Assembly (NCBI RefSeq): GCF_014633365.1
Contig: NC_068338.1
Location: 52,959,716 to 53,023,715, forward strand
Reading direction: 5' to 3'
Length of the DNA: 64,000 nucleotides
DNA from: Diospyros lotus
Lineage: Eukaryota > Streptophyta > Magnoliopsida > Ericales > Ebenaceae
Shown here: piece by piece, positions 47,241 through 59,450 of the stretch
Layout: every line of letters starts with the position of its first letter
Position numbering within the stretch: position 1 is the first letter of the stretch
Notes under the pieces: model-generated
The model's database searches: none
Seen by the model: only the letters and a program-made list of their open reading frames with translations
What the model was told of the DNA's origin: nothing
Position numbers and translations under genes: made by a program

Positions 47241-47985
47241 TGTTGGTCCCATAGGGTATGGTCGCTCAAGAGGGAGGTGAATTGAGTGATTAAAAATTCA
47301 ACTATTTTAAATATGAAAACCCTTGATAGATGATTTTATGAAAACTAATCTTGTATAAATATGTATAAGTGAAGTTGTTTGATATGTTTAATATGCAAGC
47401 CACAAGATATATTACTACAATAAAATGAATAGCAATGGACACACACAATATATAGTGGTTCGGTATATTCTAAACACCTAATCCACTCTCCTAAGACCTA
47501 ACCACTCTTGGGGTTCCACTAAATCCAACACGAAAATTTTCTCTTAGTTCACCTTGAAAACTATTACACACCTAGATTTAACTAGTTCTAGGCAACCAAA
47601 AATAGTTCACAACAATGGTTTAAATGAATACAAAGATTTGTCTACTCTTGGACACAAATAAAACAATTAACATACACAAATGTACAAGGCAATGATAAAA
47701 ATTATTGCATTAACCTCGGTTGATGGAGATATTTGGATTTGGCTTGAGTAGCTCTTCTCCACTTTGCCTTGAGGCTCTTGGATGAATGGACAATGAAGCT
47801 TGAGAGCTTGTGGGAGCTTTTAGATATTCAAAAATGCAAAAAAGTTCTCTCAAGATCGAGCCCCAAATATTTATAGTTGCTGTTGGACGATCTGCATAAC
47901 GGATAAATTTTTTGACCATTGGACTTAGAAAGTCGACTTTCCTAAAAGGGGACTCAACTTCTCCAAACAAGAGTCGACTTCTTGG
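47241..47985 (+). mobile_element. truncated LTR of the same family as the solo LTR at 38540
   Basis: Begins TGTTGGTCCCATAGGG and follows the order of the 38540 element: GAGGGAGGTGAATTGAGTGATTAAA here against AGGAGTGAATTAAGTGATTAAA there (both matched word by word), then GCCACAAGATATA, TATAGTGGTTCGG-type, CCACTCTCC and GGTTCCACTA. It is fused on the right to copia gag sequence without CAACA and target duplication, so its end is lost. Confidence 0.7.
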
Positions 47986-49086
47986 TCCAGTTTTTGAAAA
48001 ACAACTTTTCCCTACCATGATGCAAGATATCTACAAAATGCTCATGACCGTGGCAAAGAGTGCAGTAAAACCAAAGCTTTATCTTCATCATCATGCTTAA
48101 CATTAATATTCTCTAAGTCTAGACAAAGCTTATTGAATTCGTCAATATGATCTTGCAATTTCTGATTATCCTTCATCCTAAAAGTAAATAATCTTGCCTT
48201 TAGAAATAATCGGCTTGATAGTGTCTTTGTCAAGTAGAGGCTGTCCAATTTCTTCCATATCTCCAATGCCATAGTCATCTTGGAGACCTCTCGAGGACCT
48301 TATCGCCCAAGCTTAGAATGAGGGTATTGTACGCCTTCTCTTCTATATTTGCCTTCTATTCTGCCGAGAGGATCTTGACCCCTTCTCCAACCTTTTCTTT
48401 TGACTCCTCCTTTAGCGCCTCTTTTAATCCAAGATTTCCAAGAAGTACCTGTATCTTAATTTTCCACAATGCAAAATCATTATTGCCATTGAATTTCTCA
48501 ATATCATACCTTGAGGATGATGCCAATAGAGCCATTTCTTGATTTCGGTTTCTATCTTAACTCCTTTGAGTGAATCTTGATTATGCACCTGTAATTCTAG
48601 CTTTGATACCAAGTTGTTGAGTGATTGATCGAACACTTTGCACACAATTCTCACACACTCACATGAAAACAGAAAGAAAACAAGAGACAAAAGGGTTTAT
48701 TCTGGTTCAAACTTTGAATGAATCAAAGTCCTACATCCAGACTGAAGGTGACACCACAAAATCCACTATAGAACAGATAAGTACACACACAAAGCCTTCT
48801 CACACAGGCTTCCCTCACAGAGATTACAAAGTCTAATAACCTAGGATTTTCTCTCCTCTCGTGTACATGAAGAAACTGAAGAAAAAACGCATACCAGAAA
48901 CATAGCTGGCCCCTCTATATATAGAGGATAGAGGCGGCAGCAATTACAAGACATAAAAGAAAACAAAAAGTCGGTACTAACTGTTACATGGTTAGTTACC
49001 GTTACGATGGCTTTTAAAAATAAAACATCTGATTTCTTTAATGTCTTTATTCTGATTTTAAGACTTAATTTGTGCAAACTTCAACA
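47986..49086 (-). mobile_element. Ty1/copia fragment: 5' LTR, primer-binding site and gag
   Basis: The LTR at 48615-49086 (TGTTGAGTG...TTCAACA in plus orientation, 472 bp) is followed on its inner side by the primer-binding site TTGGTATCAAAG (minus strand, 48612-48601). Gag starts at 48535 on the minus strand (MALLASSSRYDIEKFNGNND, ALWKIKIQVLLGNLG). It continues with a UBN2-type gag (WKKLDSLYLTKTLSSRLFLK, DLENINVKHDDEDKALVLL) and stops being recognisable near 47985. The rest of gag-pol and the other LTR are missing. Stops and shifts show it is inactive. Confidence 0.82.
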
Positions 49087-50179
49087 CTAGTCTATTACAA
49101 AACTGGTATCGATATTACCAGTTTACCCCCCCAACTTAATAGCGCCTATCTCTACCCTCTAAAACCGCATAATAACCTGTTCAAAAATCACTGCTATCAC
49201 TGCCATCAATACTCTAGACAAACTCTAACATGTGTGGATGGGGTTTCTTCCCATTTAGGGGAAACAAAGTAATAAGTGGAATATAAATGAATGTAAATAC
49301 TATGTCATTTCTCTTCCAAAGCACTGTCTTTTGTCCCCTTGAATTGGAGAATCAGTGGACTGAAAAGGGAGGAAATTATTATTATTTTGTGGCAACAATG
49401 TTAGCCTTAATAATTTTATAAACATTCAAAAATTTTCCTTAAGTTAACAAAATCCTATCTATCCATTATTTTCTATTTGCGTCTATTGTTCTTCATTTTT
49501 TGCTGTTTCTTGATTGAAATAGATATTGACAAAAAATCAATAAGATAATTATATTTCTATTAGAAGGATATAATCATCATTGACATCTGATATTTTTCTC
49601 TTTTGCCCATTTCCACTCCTCTCACCAACAAGGAGGAAGCCATTACTCTCTATCTCCTATTCTTCTAAATAAAACAGAAATATGTTATGTTTTATTCCTA
49701 TCCTTTTCATTCTATTTCATTACTGGCCCCCTCTCTGATCCTCAGTGTTCAAGTAAATGCAACAACCATCACGGTAAATTATGAAATCTCCCAATACAGA
49801 AAATAAGAGGTTCAAAAGATTTGTTTGTACTGAATGTTGTTCCCTATGTGTATCAATTGTTCGGTAATCTTGATATTGCTCACACAAAAACTGAGCATGC
49901 CTTTGTCCCTTTTTCTATACAGTGTTACAAGTTATCTGATTTGGTCTATCCTTTGTATTTTCCCAAGTTTGTTTAGTCATTTTATGCAGTATTATGGGCC
50001 TCTTGATCCATTTTTTATGAATTTATTTTCTTGCAAACTTTTGGAGTTGAGTGTTTGGAAAGTCTTGGATGACAAAATGGTCGGTTCGGTACAGGTTGAA
50101 TTTATATGAGTTTGCTTGATATGTGCTTTGTACAAAATTAGGAATGCCCTTTGTCGCTTCATATTTAGATAGAACTCTG

Positions 50180-51127
50180 ATGGATTACTGTTTTCTTTAT
50201 GAACTTATTAGAATCGGATTTTGATGAAGACTTGGAAAACATAACGTTTGTTAGTGTTTTGACTTTTGAGTTTGACTGAGAGAGATGATATATATCAAAT
50301 GTTTAATAATCATGATGTTTTTTCTAAGTAAGAATGCTGTTATCCGTTCACTTTCCAATAGAATACATTATCTTCCCACTTAGTGAGATTAAGGCTTGTG
50401 ATTGCCATTTTTGTTGTCATCGTGATTGGATGAGTTCATGAATATGTATTGTATAAGAATACAGATTGTCTGGGAATTTGGGTTGAAAATTTTGTATCTA
50501 AAGTATAAAGTTCACAATTTTATTATTATTGCAGTTACTGGATACAAAAGGTTGATTTTATTCTTTCAAACAGTCTGATGGTCTTACTAATCTAGTGGGG
50601 TTAGGGCTAGTGACTGTAGCTTCTCAAGTTAAAATAAAAAAAGTTAATTCTTAGAATGTTGAATATAATTGTTACTAAAATGGGATTGACAAAAAGTCCT
50701 TCTAAAAGGGTACAATAATGCACACAGGTGACAGATCCCTTGGAGCTTCCTATAGACACATGAATTAATTGTTAAACACATTGCAAGGGGTTTGTCCTAT
50801 CAACTCTTTTTGTGAGCCAAAGCGACAATAATGTATGAGAATGATGATCTTCCCTTTCATATGAATTTTCATAACTGGATTTTGAACAATACTCGGGGAA
50901 TGTAATATTTAGTTTATTATCTGAAAGAATGAGATGACTTTATGATTATGATGCCTGGATGTTGTATAGGTATACTCACTGTTTATGAATTGGGATGGAA
51001 AATTGCACATCTACCAAAGTATAATGACAACAATTTTATTTTTAATGCAGTTACTAGATGAAAACAAAAGTTTGATTTTGGCAATACTGGAAAATCAAAA
51101 TATTGGAAAATCTACCGAGTGTGCCCT
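50180..51127 (+). repeat. duplicated intron module with a decayed copy of GIF exon 2
   Basis: 50180-50567 and 50820-51127 align in order. The first ends TATTATTGCAG|TTACTGGATACAAAAGG and then decays, while the second ends TTTAATGCAG|TTACTAGATGAAAACAAAAG, the real exon 2. The exon copy at 50535-50567 has lost several bases and reads into a stop, but it kept its acceptor AG. Confidence 0.7.
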
Positions 51128-53489
51128 GTAAGTGATTGGTTCGACTGGTATGAGCAGGTTTTTAATTTATTATTGAATGCATTGAATGTTGATAACTTTA
51201 TATTTAACTTTTTACTATGACTTAGTGTGCGTGGGTGTTTATGACCCTCAAGTCTGTGAACAACAGATGTTGAATTCCTAACTTTGCGTTGAGCATATCT
51301 AAGAGGGTTGAGAAATATCTTCAAAGTTCAAAAATGTGCAATTCTAGTGATTTCTAATTCTGATAATTTTATAGCTCCTTTTTTTCTCTCTCTACTTCTT
51401 TTCGTAACATTTGCATGCACTTCTTTTATTGTTGTAGCTAAAGATGATTTGAAGAACATAAGAGTGTCTGTTTGCTAAAAGGATACCAGTACATATTGAA
51501 TTAATTGACTTATGACAACAATAAGAAATAAAATGTTGAAGAACTTGGAAAAATGTTCTATTTCTAAATACTTATATATAAGCGCATGGATATTAGTAGA
51601 AAAGCTGATGAATCATTGTTGTGAGGCCAGGAAATTGTTGCTATTCCTGGAAAATTGTGAAACCTTTAAAGAATGCATAGAAAGGTGAAGATAACAAAGA
51701 CCCTTAACACTTTGATTGTATTTCTATTTGGTGATGATGGTTGACCAACATAATTTAGTTATTCCATATAGTTGAAGACCATACTTGAGATCAGGTATCA
51801 TTGTAACAACTACAACACACCATGCTTGAATCCAACTAGTTGGAGATAGTTATATAGATTCTATTTCATCAATGATATTCTGTCTAGAATTCATGATGAT
51901 AAAAAGATATTGGTATACTGTTTCTCAACTACCTAATGTAAATTCCTTTTTTTTTTTTAGCTTAAGAAATTGAATCTGTACTTGATAATCTAAAGTTTTA
52001 ATCCTCAATCATGGACCTGCAGTAGATCTTTTTAAGTTTATCTCAATTTTGTATTTTTTTTCTTTTTGAAGATTTTTTTCCCATTGTCTTGGCGACCAAA
52101 TTCTTAAAGAGTCATTTGGCAGTCCTTAAAAATAAATATAAAGCTAAAGACCACATTACTGTATTAGGAGAAAGTGAAAATTTTATCGCAACCACCTTTT
52201 TTATTTATACTTGACGAAAAAAGTCTAGAAATTGCTCACACAACAACTTATCCAATGAAGATGTAACTCTAGAGCTATACCCCACTTTAAAAATCATCCT
52301 AACGCCTCCTGGTTGCCTCCCTAAACTAAATGCATAAGAAGAAGAAACTCTACCCCTAGGCAAATTCCTTAACTACCATATTTACCACTATCACTCTCCT
52401 TCATAACCAGTTTGGGATCACTAGCTAATCTCCTTAACTAATACCCAAAAACCTTTGTTTAAAAGACCTAAGTCCCTATTAGTTAGGGCCCCATTCTCAT
52501 TGGAACCATGGGTGGGTCCTTTAGGCTATGTTTGAATTGAGGGGAAAAAAGGGGAAGGAAGGGGATGGGGAAGCAATCTTTGTGTTTGGAAGAGTTTTAA
52601 TGAAAGGAAGATGCCTCATGATATACTAAGTCTTCTTGCAATTTTGCATCAATTTTTACAATGGAAGCTGGGGATGTAAACAAGAGAGTAGGTAAGAAGA
52701 TTAGACAAAAAAACAGTTGATACATGTAAGTTTGCTGCAATGTGAAGGGTATTAACTTTTCATTGAAGCCAATAACCCCATTCCAAATCTAGTGCATAGT
52801 AGGAAGACTTTTCACCTTGCAACCAATTTTAGAGGTTAAGATAGATTTCCTTAGTTGACGGAAGAACTATAATCTCACTTTTGGCCAAATTAGTTCACAA
52901 ACGAAATATAGCTTCAAAGTCCAAAAAGGTGCTCCTCCCCTCTAACCCTCTAAAATACTACTGAACAAAAAATGCCATATGTAATAAAAAATGGAGACAC
53001 TCAAATTAGATCCAATCTATAAGTGCTTATCCCATCTATAGCCCTCCAGTCTCTAGATGGTAAAGCTAAGAAAATGAGATAGTGGATTGCTCTAACTCAA
53101 ACCTCTTAGACTATTGAGAAATCCCTTTGGCTCCTTGTTTGCAAGGTCAAAATATCTTTGTGGAAATATAGTAACTAAGCTAACACTGTACTTTGTACCA
53201 AAACTCCAAAAGTTATCCTTGGCATCCAATAAAAACTCCAATTCATGTGATTAAAGGCCTTCCTAGTTTCAAGTTCATAAATATAAATATGACCTTTAGA
53301 GTATTTTAAACCTTAAACGAACACTGGTTGGACACCAAGACCACATCTAGCCATCTAAAAATTGGTGATGGCTCACAAGGTATTATGGGAATCTAAAACA
53401 ATACAACTAATAACCTTTTCAAGTACAAATAATAACAACATGCCGAGTCGTTATCTTACTATGTGTGGTCGGCTACGTGAATACTAGCT

Positions 53490-54175
53490 TTCTATTCATT
53501 TTTATCCATAACCTTATTTTTTGTAAGGCCTCATATACTTACTATCAAACCTAAGTGTCTCCCACCCATCTTTTTTGGTTTTCTTCCAACTCTTTTGCTG
53601 CCTTCTTGTTCCACTCTTATCAGCTTTTCCCACAAGGGCCTCTATTGGTCTTTTTCTCATATGATCAAACCATCTTAATTGTGTCTCTTGCTTCTTATCT
53701 TCAATAAGAGCCACTTCAACCTTGATATGACCTCATTTTTAATTTTATCTTTTCTTGTGTGGCTGCACATATCTTACCATTCTCATATTGATTTGTGCTA
53801 TGCAACAAAGTTGGTTTTATAGTTGTCTTATACAATTTTCAACTTCAATGGAATATTATTATCACATTAAACGTCAAATACACTTTTCTATTTTAACCAT
53901 CATATCATAATTCTTTAGATAACCTCATTAATCTCTTTGTTTTTTTGGATGATTGATTCAAAATATCTAAATTGATCTTCTCTTAGTATATCTTGCTCTT
54001 CTAATTTTACTATGACGTCTTCCACATGCATATATTTACTTTACTTAACATTCCATATATTTGGTTTTCGCTCTATTTAATTTACAACTTCTCTGTATCT
54101 TGAATTTAGTATTCACGTCTTTTTTTGTCTCATTCACCAACACTATGTCATCTACAAGTAGCATTTACTTTTAAC
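53490..54175 (-). mobile_element. RTE-type LINE fragment (end of RT ORF)
   Basis: Minus-strand frames follow the C-terminal order of plant RTE-like RTs. A DDI-like stretch lies near 54150, KTKYME-like sequence near 54060, FRYLGS-like sequence near 53970, and KTTIKPTLLHST near 53800. Then comes IEDKKQETQLRWFDHMRKRP, with EALVGKADKS, near 53700-53600. Stops and shifts are frequent. Confidence 0.75.
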
Positions 54176-54185
54176 ACACCTTTGA

Positions 54186-54357
54186 TAGGGATTAACAAAC
54201 CCACATGGTATGTTTAACACTGAACACTTTCTTAAATTTTTTTAAAAGGATATGAGAGGGGACACCCTTTTATAGGGGTTAACAAGCCCCACATGGCATG
54301 TTAACATTAAACACTTTCTTAAATTTTTTTAAAAGGATATGGGAGGGGACGCACTTG
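54186..54357. repeat. two-copy tandem repeat, period about 86 bp
   Basis: Both units contain ACACTTTCTTAAATTTTTTT and AAAAGGATATG(A/G)GAGGGGAC, preceded by ATAGGG and a CCACATGG word. The sequence to the right (CCCCTATCCAAACAC) looks like the end of a small DNA element. Confidence 0.7.
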
Positions 54358-55934
54358 TCCCCTATCCAAACACTTCGAATACTAAAAATTAAGGGTTTTC
54401 TTTTTAAGTTTTCTGTTTGACCTGGCAATTGCATAATTCTTTAGTTTCTCCATGTTTTTTATTGCATGGCTATTCAGTCGTCATGCTTCTATCATCTAGC
54501 TCTTAACATTGATTGGATTGTGAGGGACGAAAATGATTGGACTATGAGTTGATTGTTAATTAGATTAAAGTTATTCATTAGGAATTTTGGCTTGTGAATT
54601 TTAAATACATATTTATGAGTTTGGAATATAGTTTTGATACATTATTGTGCCGTTAAAAATATAAAAATATATTTTATTAAGTAATGTACCTCAATTGTGT
54701 TGTGTCCCTACTTTTTTGGAAAATGTCATGTCTCATGCCTCCATATCCTCTTGTCCTTGTCCGTGATTTATAGATTAGCACAAGTGTAACATCAACTGAG
54801 ATGTGTAGCAACATTGAGTGGCTACATGAGAAGTATTTGCTTGAGATGGTTCAGTTTCACTGGATGTAGATTTGTTTGTTTTGTCCCCCATAGATTTTAT
54901 TGTCTTCACCATAGGCAACAGTACATGGTTTTTGGCAAAACACCTTAACAGGTTGATTTGGAATTGCTGGCCAGCCTTGAATTTAATAGAATAAATGGCC
55001 CTAGACATGGTAAAACAGTTAAGAAGGAACTGCATAGCCATCCTAATTATTTGGGGAATGGTTTTATCCAATTTGTATCCTCATTCTCATTCTAAGTAGT
55101 CACGCTATCAACTTATTGGTGTGGGTTCTCATTTCATATGACCAACTCTAGATGTTCAGAATGTTCCCCTTCGTGAGTTACTCCACAAGTTTCAAATGAG
55201 TTGATCTATTCATGAAGTTCGAACACAATAATTGATTGTTAATTTGCATATTGGCCTTGAGAATTTGAATAGATAATCTCATGGTAATGACGAGTGCCAT
55301 GTGAGCGGTCCTTTCATAACAACAGCTTTCATTCTGGTTGCATAATTGCTAATATTATATTTATGGAAGAGAAGATTGGCTCACCTGAATTACATATTTA
55401 AATAACTCAGCTATCAAGCGCAGCTTCAGAACAACCTGATGTTTTTAGCTGCCATTGCTGATGCCCAACCAACAGCTCCAACAGTGCCTTCACAGGTGGG
55501 TTAGCTAGTACTCCAGTTTCATATGCTTGACATGACAGCTTCTTGCTCACATCTAGAAAAAGTGCAGAATCCCTTGCAATCAGTTGTGCAACAAGAACAT
55601 TACATGCAGCAAGCTGAAGCCGCAACACCTCTGCAGCAACCCAACCCAAAGTTCCCTTTCCAGCTAAATAATACCCCCCTTTCAGTCTAGAGATCAACAA
55701 CAACATCAGCTTCTACTCCAACAGCAGCAAATTGCCCAGGGCCAGGGGCACATGGGAATGTTACCTGGCGCAAACACTAGCCTGCATCAAGCCTTGCAAA
55801 CTGGACTTAGTTCTAAAAGTGGTTTGATTGACACACAGGGAAGCAGGCAAGATGCTTACGAGGCTGTTTCTCGTGGCAGCCTGGGGAAAATGGCTTCTGG
55901 ACGTGGTAGTGGGGGAAGAGGTTCCAAATTCTGA

Positions 55935-58900
55935 TATATTTACAGCTTTCTCTTTTTAATTCCTTAGGTATCTTGATCTTTGGAAATCTATCGTGCTGCA
56001 CATCTCTTTACTATACATGCCAGCACATCTGCTCTAACAGATGACGTATTTTGACTCCTTTTAACGTTTTGGTGGGAGAGGCTTTGGCATTGCCATGGCA
56101 GCCATTTTCATCGTTACATGGTTGGTAGCAGTCACTATTAATACAAGATACTGCATGTTGTATTCAATTGGCAAGGCGGGAAATAGTGTTGTGGTCTGAT
56201 CAACGCTGGGATTCCTACCGAGTCTGCTTCCAGCTACAAGAATATGGCAAATCTTGATGTAGATAGTTTTTGTTTGTTTATTCTATTGCCTTGTCTTTGC
56301 TCCGAATTGTTACCCCGAGTTGCAGTGGAAATTTTAAGAACAGGTTAATGGAAGGAGAAGAATTTGATCGGTGATTACTAGGCTGGTGATGGTTTGGGCC
56401 TACTTTGTTAACGCGTAATGATGCAAAACATTTTCCGAGTCTGATTAATGCTGTCAGGTCCGAACCACCTGACTGTCCTGGGCTAATCAATCCTGAATCA
56501 GGATGATCGTCAGATCCAAGTCTGTTATGCTCCCGCCCAATTGCTCCAGTTATGGGCTCGGAAGGCCCAAATTGTTTACGCAAACCCGGTTTGCTCTCTG
56601 GCAATATTTAGGATGCTGAGGTCCAGTTTGAAAATATGTTATGGGGCCTACGCAGTTAGTTTCCAGAAAATAGTGGCCTTCTTAGGTCCAGTATTTGTCA
56701 TATTCAGTAAGTCGAGCAGATTTTGTTATGAGCCCAGTGTGGCCCTATTGCAACACAATTGTTAAGAGGATGAGGTGCGGATTTTGTTAAATACATGTAC
56801 CCTGCGGAACAACTGTATTGTAACTGGGTTGCCTTTGGCACAAAAATAAAACCATATTGGGCCTGGGCCACAAGCAGTATGGATGTAAGTGGGTAATAAG
56901 GGTCAGATCACAAAAAAAAAGTTAGGCCTGAGAGGCTCAAGTCGCCCAGATTTAGTTTAGTAGGCCCAGTCCAACCCCAACGTAGTCAACGTTGGGCCTG
57001 AAGCCCAACCAAAATTTCGTTCTCAATGAGGCCAAATGGCCCAACTATATCATAATCGGGCATGGGGCTCAAGTTTGGACGTATGCAATCGCTGAGACCA
57101 GTGAACAAAATATTGGGCTTAAGAGGCACAGGTCCGGCACGGATGGTCCATTTATAGATCCAATACCAACACAAAAGGCCCACCTGCAGTAGAAATCGAA
57201 CATCATTGCCCCAACTTCAAATTTACGGGGCGATAAATGGAGGCCCTAAAGGTTCGACTGTAAGATCCAGATTCCAACAATTGTTGGGCTGGCAGAGCCC
57301 CCAGTCCGTTACAGACCTAGATAAACTGGATGCATGCATTGGATTAATCCTGGATGCAAAGAATTTTGCAGCTTCGCGAAAATCGGGTCCCCACAAAACC
57401 TTGAGCATGTACTTACCACCCTTCCAATAAAAACACACTAATAAAATGACCAAGAGCAAGAAGTCCGTTTTTGCGGCAGGACCGCTCTGGAAGAGTGGGC
57501 GGACCGGACTAACTATAAATTAACAAAACCACAATTTTTTCCAATAATAATTAAATCGCCCCCACAAAACTTAAACAGCAAAAAATCCAAAATGCAAAGA
57601 CGGAGTTGCGCACTTCCAATATCACTGCTGGGAGTTGGATGTACAGTTATCAGTAAATACCAAAACATGCAATAAAATAGAGCAGTCCTCACGGCAGAAA
57701 TCACCAGGATGCAAATGCAAGAGAGGGGGAGGGGGGGAATAAATGAAACAGATGATGGAAGTTTAAAAGCTGCTTTCCAGATCTTTTCGTCATCCGTCCC
57801 CTGAATTGCACATTGGTGTAAATTGATTTGATGAAAGAAAGAAAATGCCAATTTGGGTCTCGTCCTGACATACCCAATTAAAAGAATCAATAAAGCAGTG
57901 TATAAAGATCAAAAGCAAACAAAAACATTTATTTTTTGAAAGTACTAAAATACAGTGCTAGTCCCATACACTGATCCAACATTTAGCAGTCTGTCAGACC
58001 AAAGAGATCAATAATAATCAGTCTAAATACACAAAGGAACAATGCCCGTTGGTAGATTATTATTTTCTTAATTAAAACGAGCATAAAAACCTTCAAAAAA
58101 TAGGGTAAGCATCTATCACACATATCAACACCAAGTAAATTGATCCCATATATAACTATGCCACTGTACCATAAGTTGAACAATACCAAGTAAATTGAAA
58201 TAAAACGATTCTAAAATTATAAAAAAATTGTGTTGTTGCTCACTTGATCCATCAGAAGAGAGATTGCAAGTATAAATAGGGGCATCTCACATGAAAGAGC
58301 ACACATCACAAAATAGTAAAATAGAATGAAAGGTGCTTATGACCATAGTAGATCTGTGCAACCATCATTATCCAGAACAGAGTGGTCATCCCAGGAGTGG
58401 ATCATCTGTATCAAGTGTAGGAAGTTTCATGGAAGGTGACCTGTAACGGAGCGAGACGGGAAGGAGCAAAATCAATGTTCCAGGCAGGGCAGGGTGGAGC
58501 AACTAGCTAGGAACTTGGAACTGCCCAAGAACGAATCAATATGAGAGGATATCAGGGAACTTAGCCAAAGCGGCTGTGGGTAGAGGCAAGGCCAAAATAT
58601 CCAGAAAGTCTATGCAATGGCCTAGCGCAATGGAGACTTGTCATGGACTCTGGTGCAATGTAGATCCCCCACCCCTGCTATCACTTCACATTATGCACAT
58701 GTTGATTGACCCAAGTTCCAGATCATTATTTGTACCCCCACATTTTCAATGCAAACTAAGAATCATACAAATATTGCAATCAGTGTTGCACAAATATTAC
58801 AAGACACCAGAGAGAGAGAGAGCCCTTTTTTTCCCTTCCCTTCCACCTTCAACAATTTTTTTTTCTTTTCTTTCATCATAGCTGCTAGAATCATTGCTTT

Positions 58901-59450
58901 CCAGAGACTATATCATTGGCAGAGCCCATTTGGTGCAATGGTTTATTGAACAAGGAGAGTCCCCCAGTCTATCCAAGGTGTATGATGGTACAAAATGGTG
59001 GGCATCAATGGGTGCTCAGGTGGTTGATTGGGCAGGTAGGGTATGGTTCAAGAAAATCTGAGAAAATCTGAGAGACCCAAAAGGCAAAAGGAATAGGAGA
59101 TCAGGTTTCATCAAGAGCATGTGGATGAAAAACTTTGGAAGTAAATTCTTTGAATAACCCATTGGACACCCAGAGCTAAAGACAAAAAATTAAGTCAAGA
59201 ACAAGACACGCACATAGCTGGAGGGTAGGCTGCAGTGAAACTAGGGAAGCAGCAGATACAAAGTGTGAAGTACAGTACACTGATAGATTAACAGCCTGTG
59301 TGACTTGACTTTCATCTTTTGAATAGACCAATAGGAGATAATGGTCTTTATTTTCTATTTTTAAGCATATATTTTGATTGAACCTATGTTAATATATATG
59401 AAATGCATATAATTATATCTATATATTAACCTTTAGCCCCTGCAACAATA
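55935..59450. other. spacer with a GGGCC/GGCCC-rich block
   Basis: 55935-56270 is the 3' flank of the GIF-like gene. From 56376 to about 57300 there are at least a dozen TGGGCC, TGGGCT or GGCCCA words, some as facing pairs (GTTGGGCCTGAAGCCCAACC at 56991-57010). From 57.5 to 59.4 kb nothing coding was recognised. Confidence 0.5.

Larger units (their letters stand above)
46185..51050 (+). other. GIF intron 1 (4.9 kb) with nested LTR pieces and duplicated modules
   Basis: Genuine intron sequence lies at 46185-46760 and 49090-51050, with LTR-retrotransposon pieces between. Similar modules recur around 46370-46600, 49840-50060, 50180-50560 and 50820-51050, sharing words such as TTTGTCCCTT and TTGATGAAGACTTGG-like or TTGAGCAAGAACTGG-like sequence. 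Confidence 0.6.
51128..55410 (+). other. GIF intron 2 (4.3 kb)
   Basis: No exon was recognised. It contains a LINE fragment on the minus strand (53490-54175), an 86-bp-period tandem repeat (54186-54357) and a minus-strand frame at 54775-55071 that slightly resembles the start of a copia gag but cannot be assigned. Confidence 0.6.
46116..55934 (+). pseudogene. GIF: GIF-like SSXT co-activator gene, apparently broken
   Basis: Exon 1 46116-46184 (MQQQSMQMMKSPP... to TEEVQK), exon 2 51051-51127 (LLDENKSLILAILENQN, GKSTECA) and exon 3 from 55411 (YQAQLQNNLMFLAAIADAQP, TVPSQ) form the SNH/SSXT domain that binds GRF QLQ domains. Conserved phases (0, then 2) and GT-AG junctions are kept. The 3' part reads HYMQQAEAATPLQQ, then RDQQQHQLLLQQQQ, then a Gly/Ser-rich end with stop at 55932. 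Faults: TAG at 55502-55504 right after exon 3's conserved part (avoidable only if a 72-bp GT-AG intron 55496-55567 is real), and a one-base shift at the C6 run near 55674-55679. Y-to-L and LA-to-ST changes hit conserved SNH positions. It is a decaying gene, or one with assembly errors. Confidence 0.75.

Noticed and set aside
54775..55071. 98-aa minus-strand frame slightly like a copia gag start
   Set aside because: Resemblance too weak (Ser/Thr-rich start only), with no primer site or LTR next to it.
56278..57459. Several frames of 65-108 aa on both strands
   Set aside because: They cross the GGGCC-rich block; no conserved family or splice structure was recognised.
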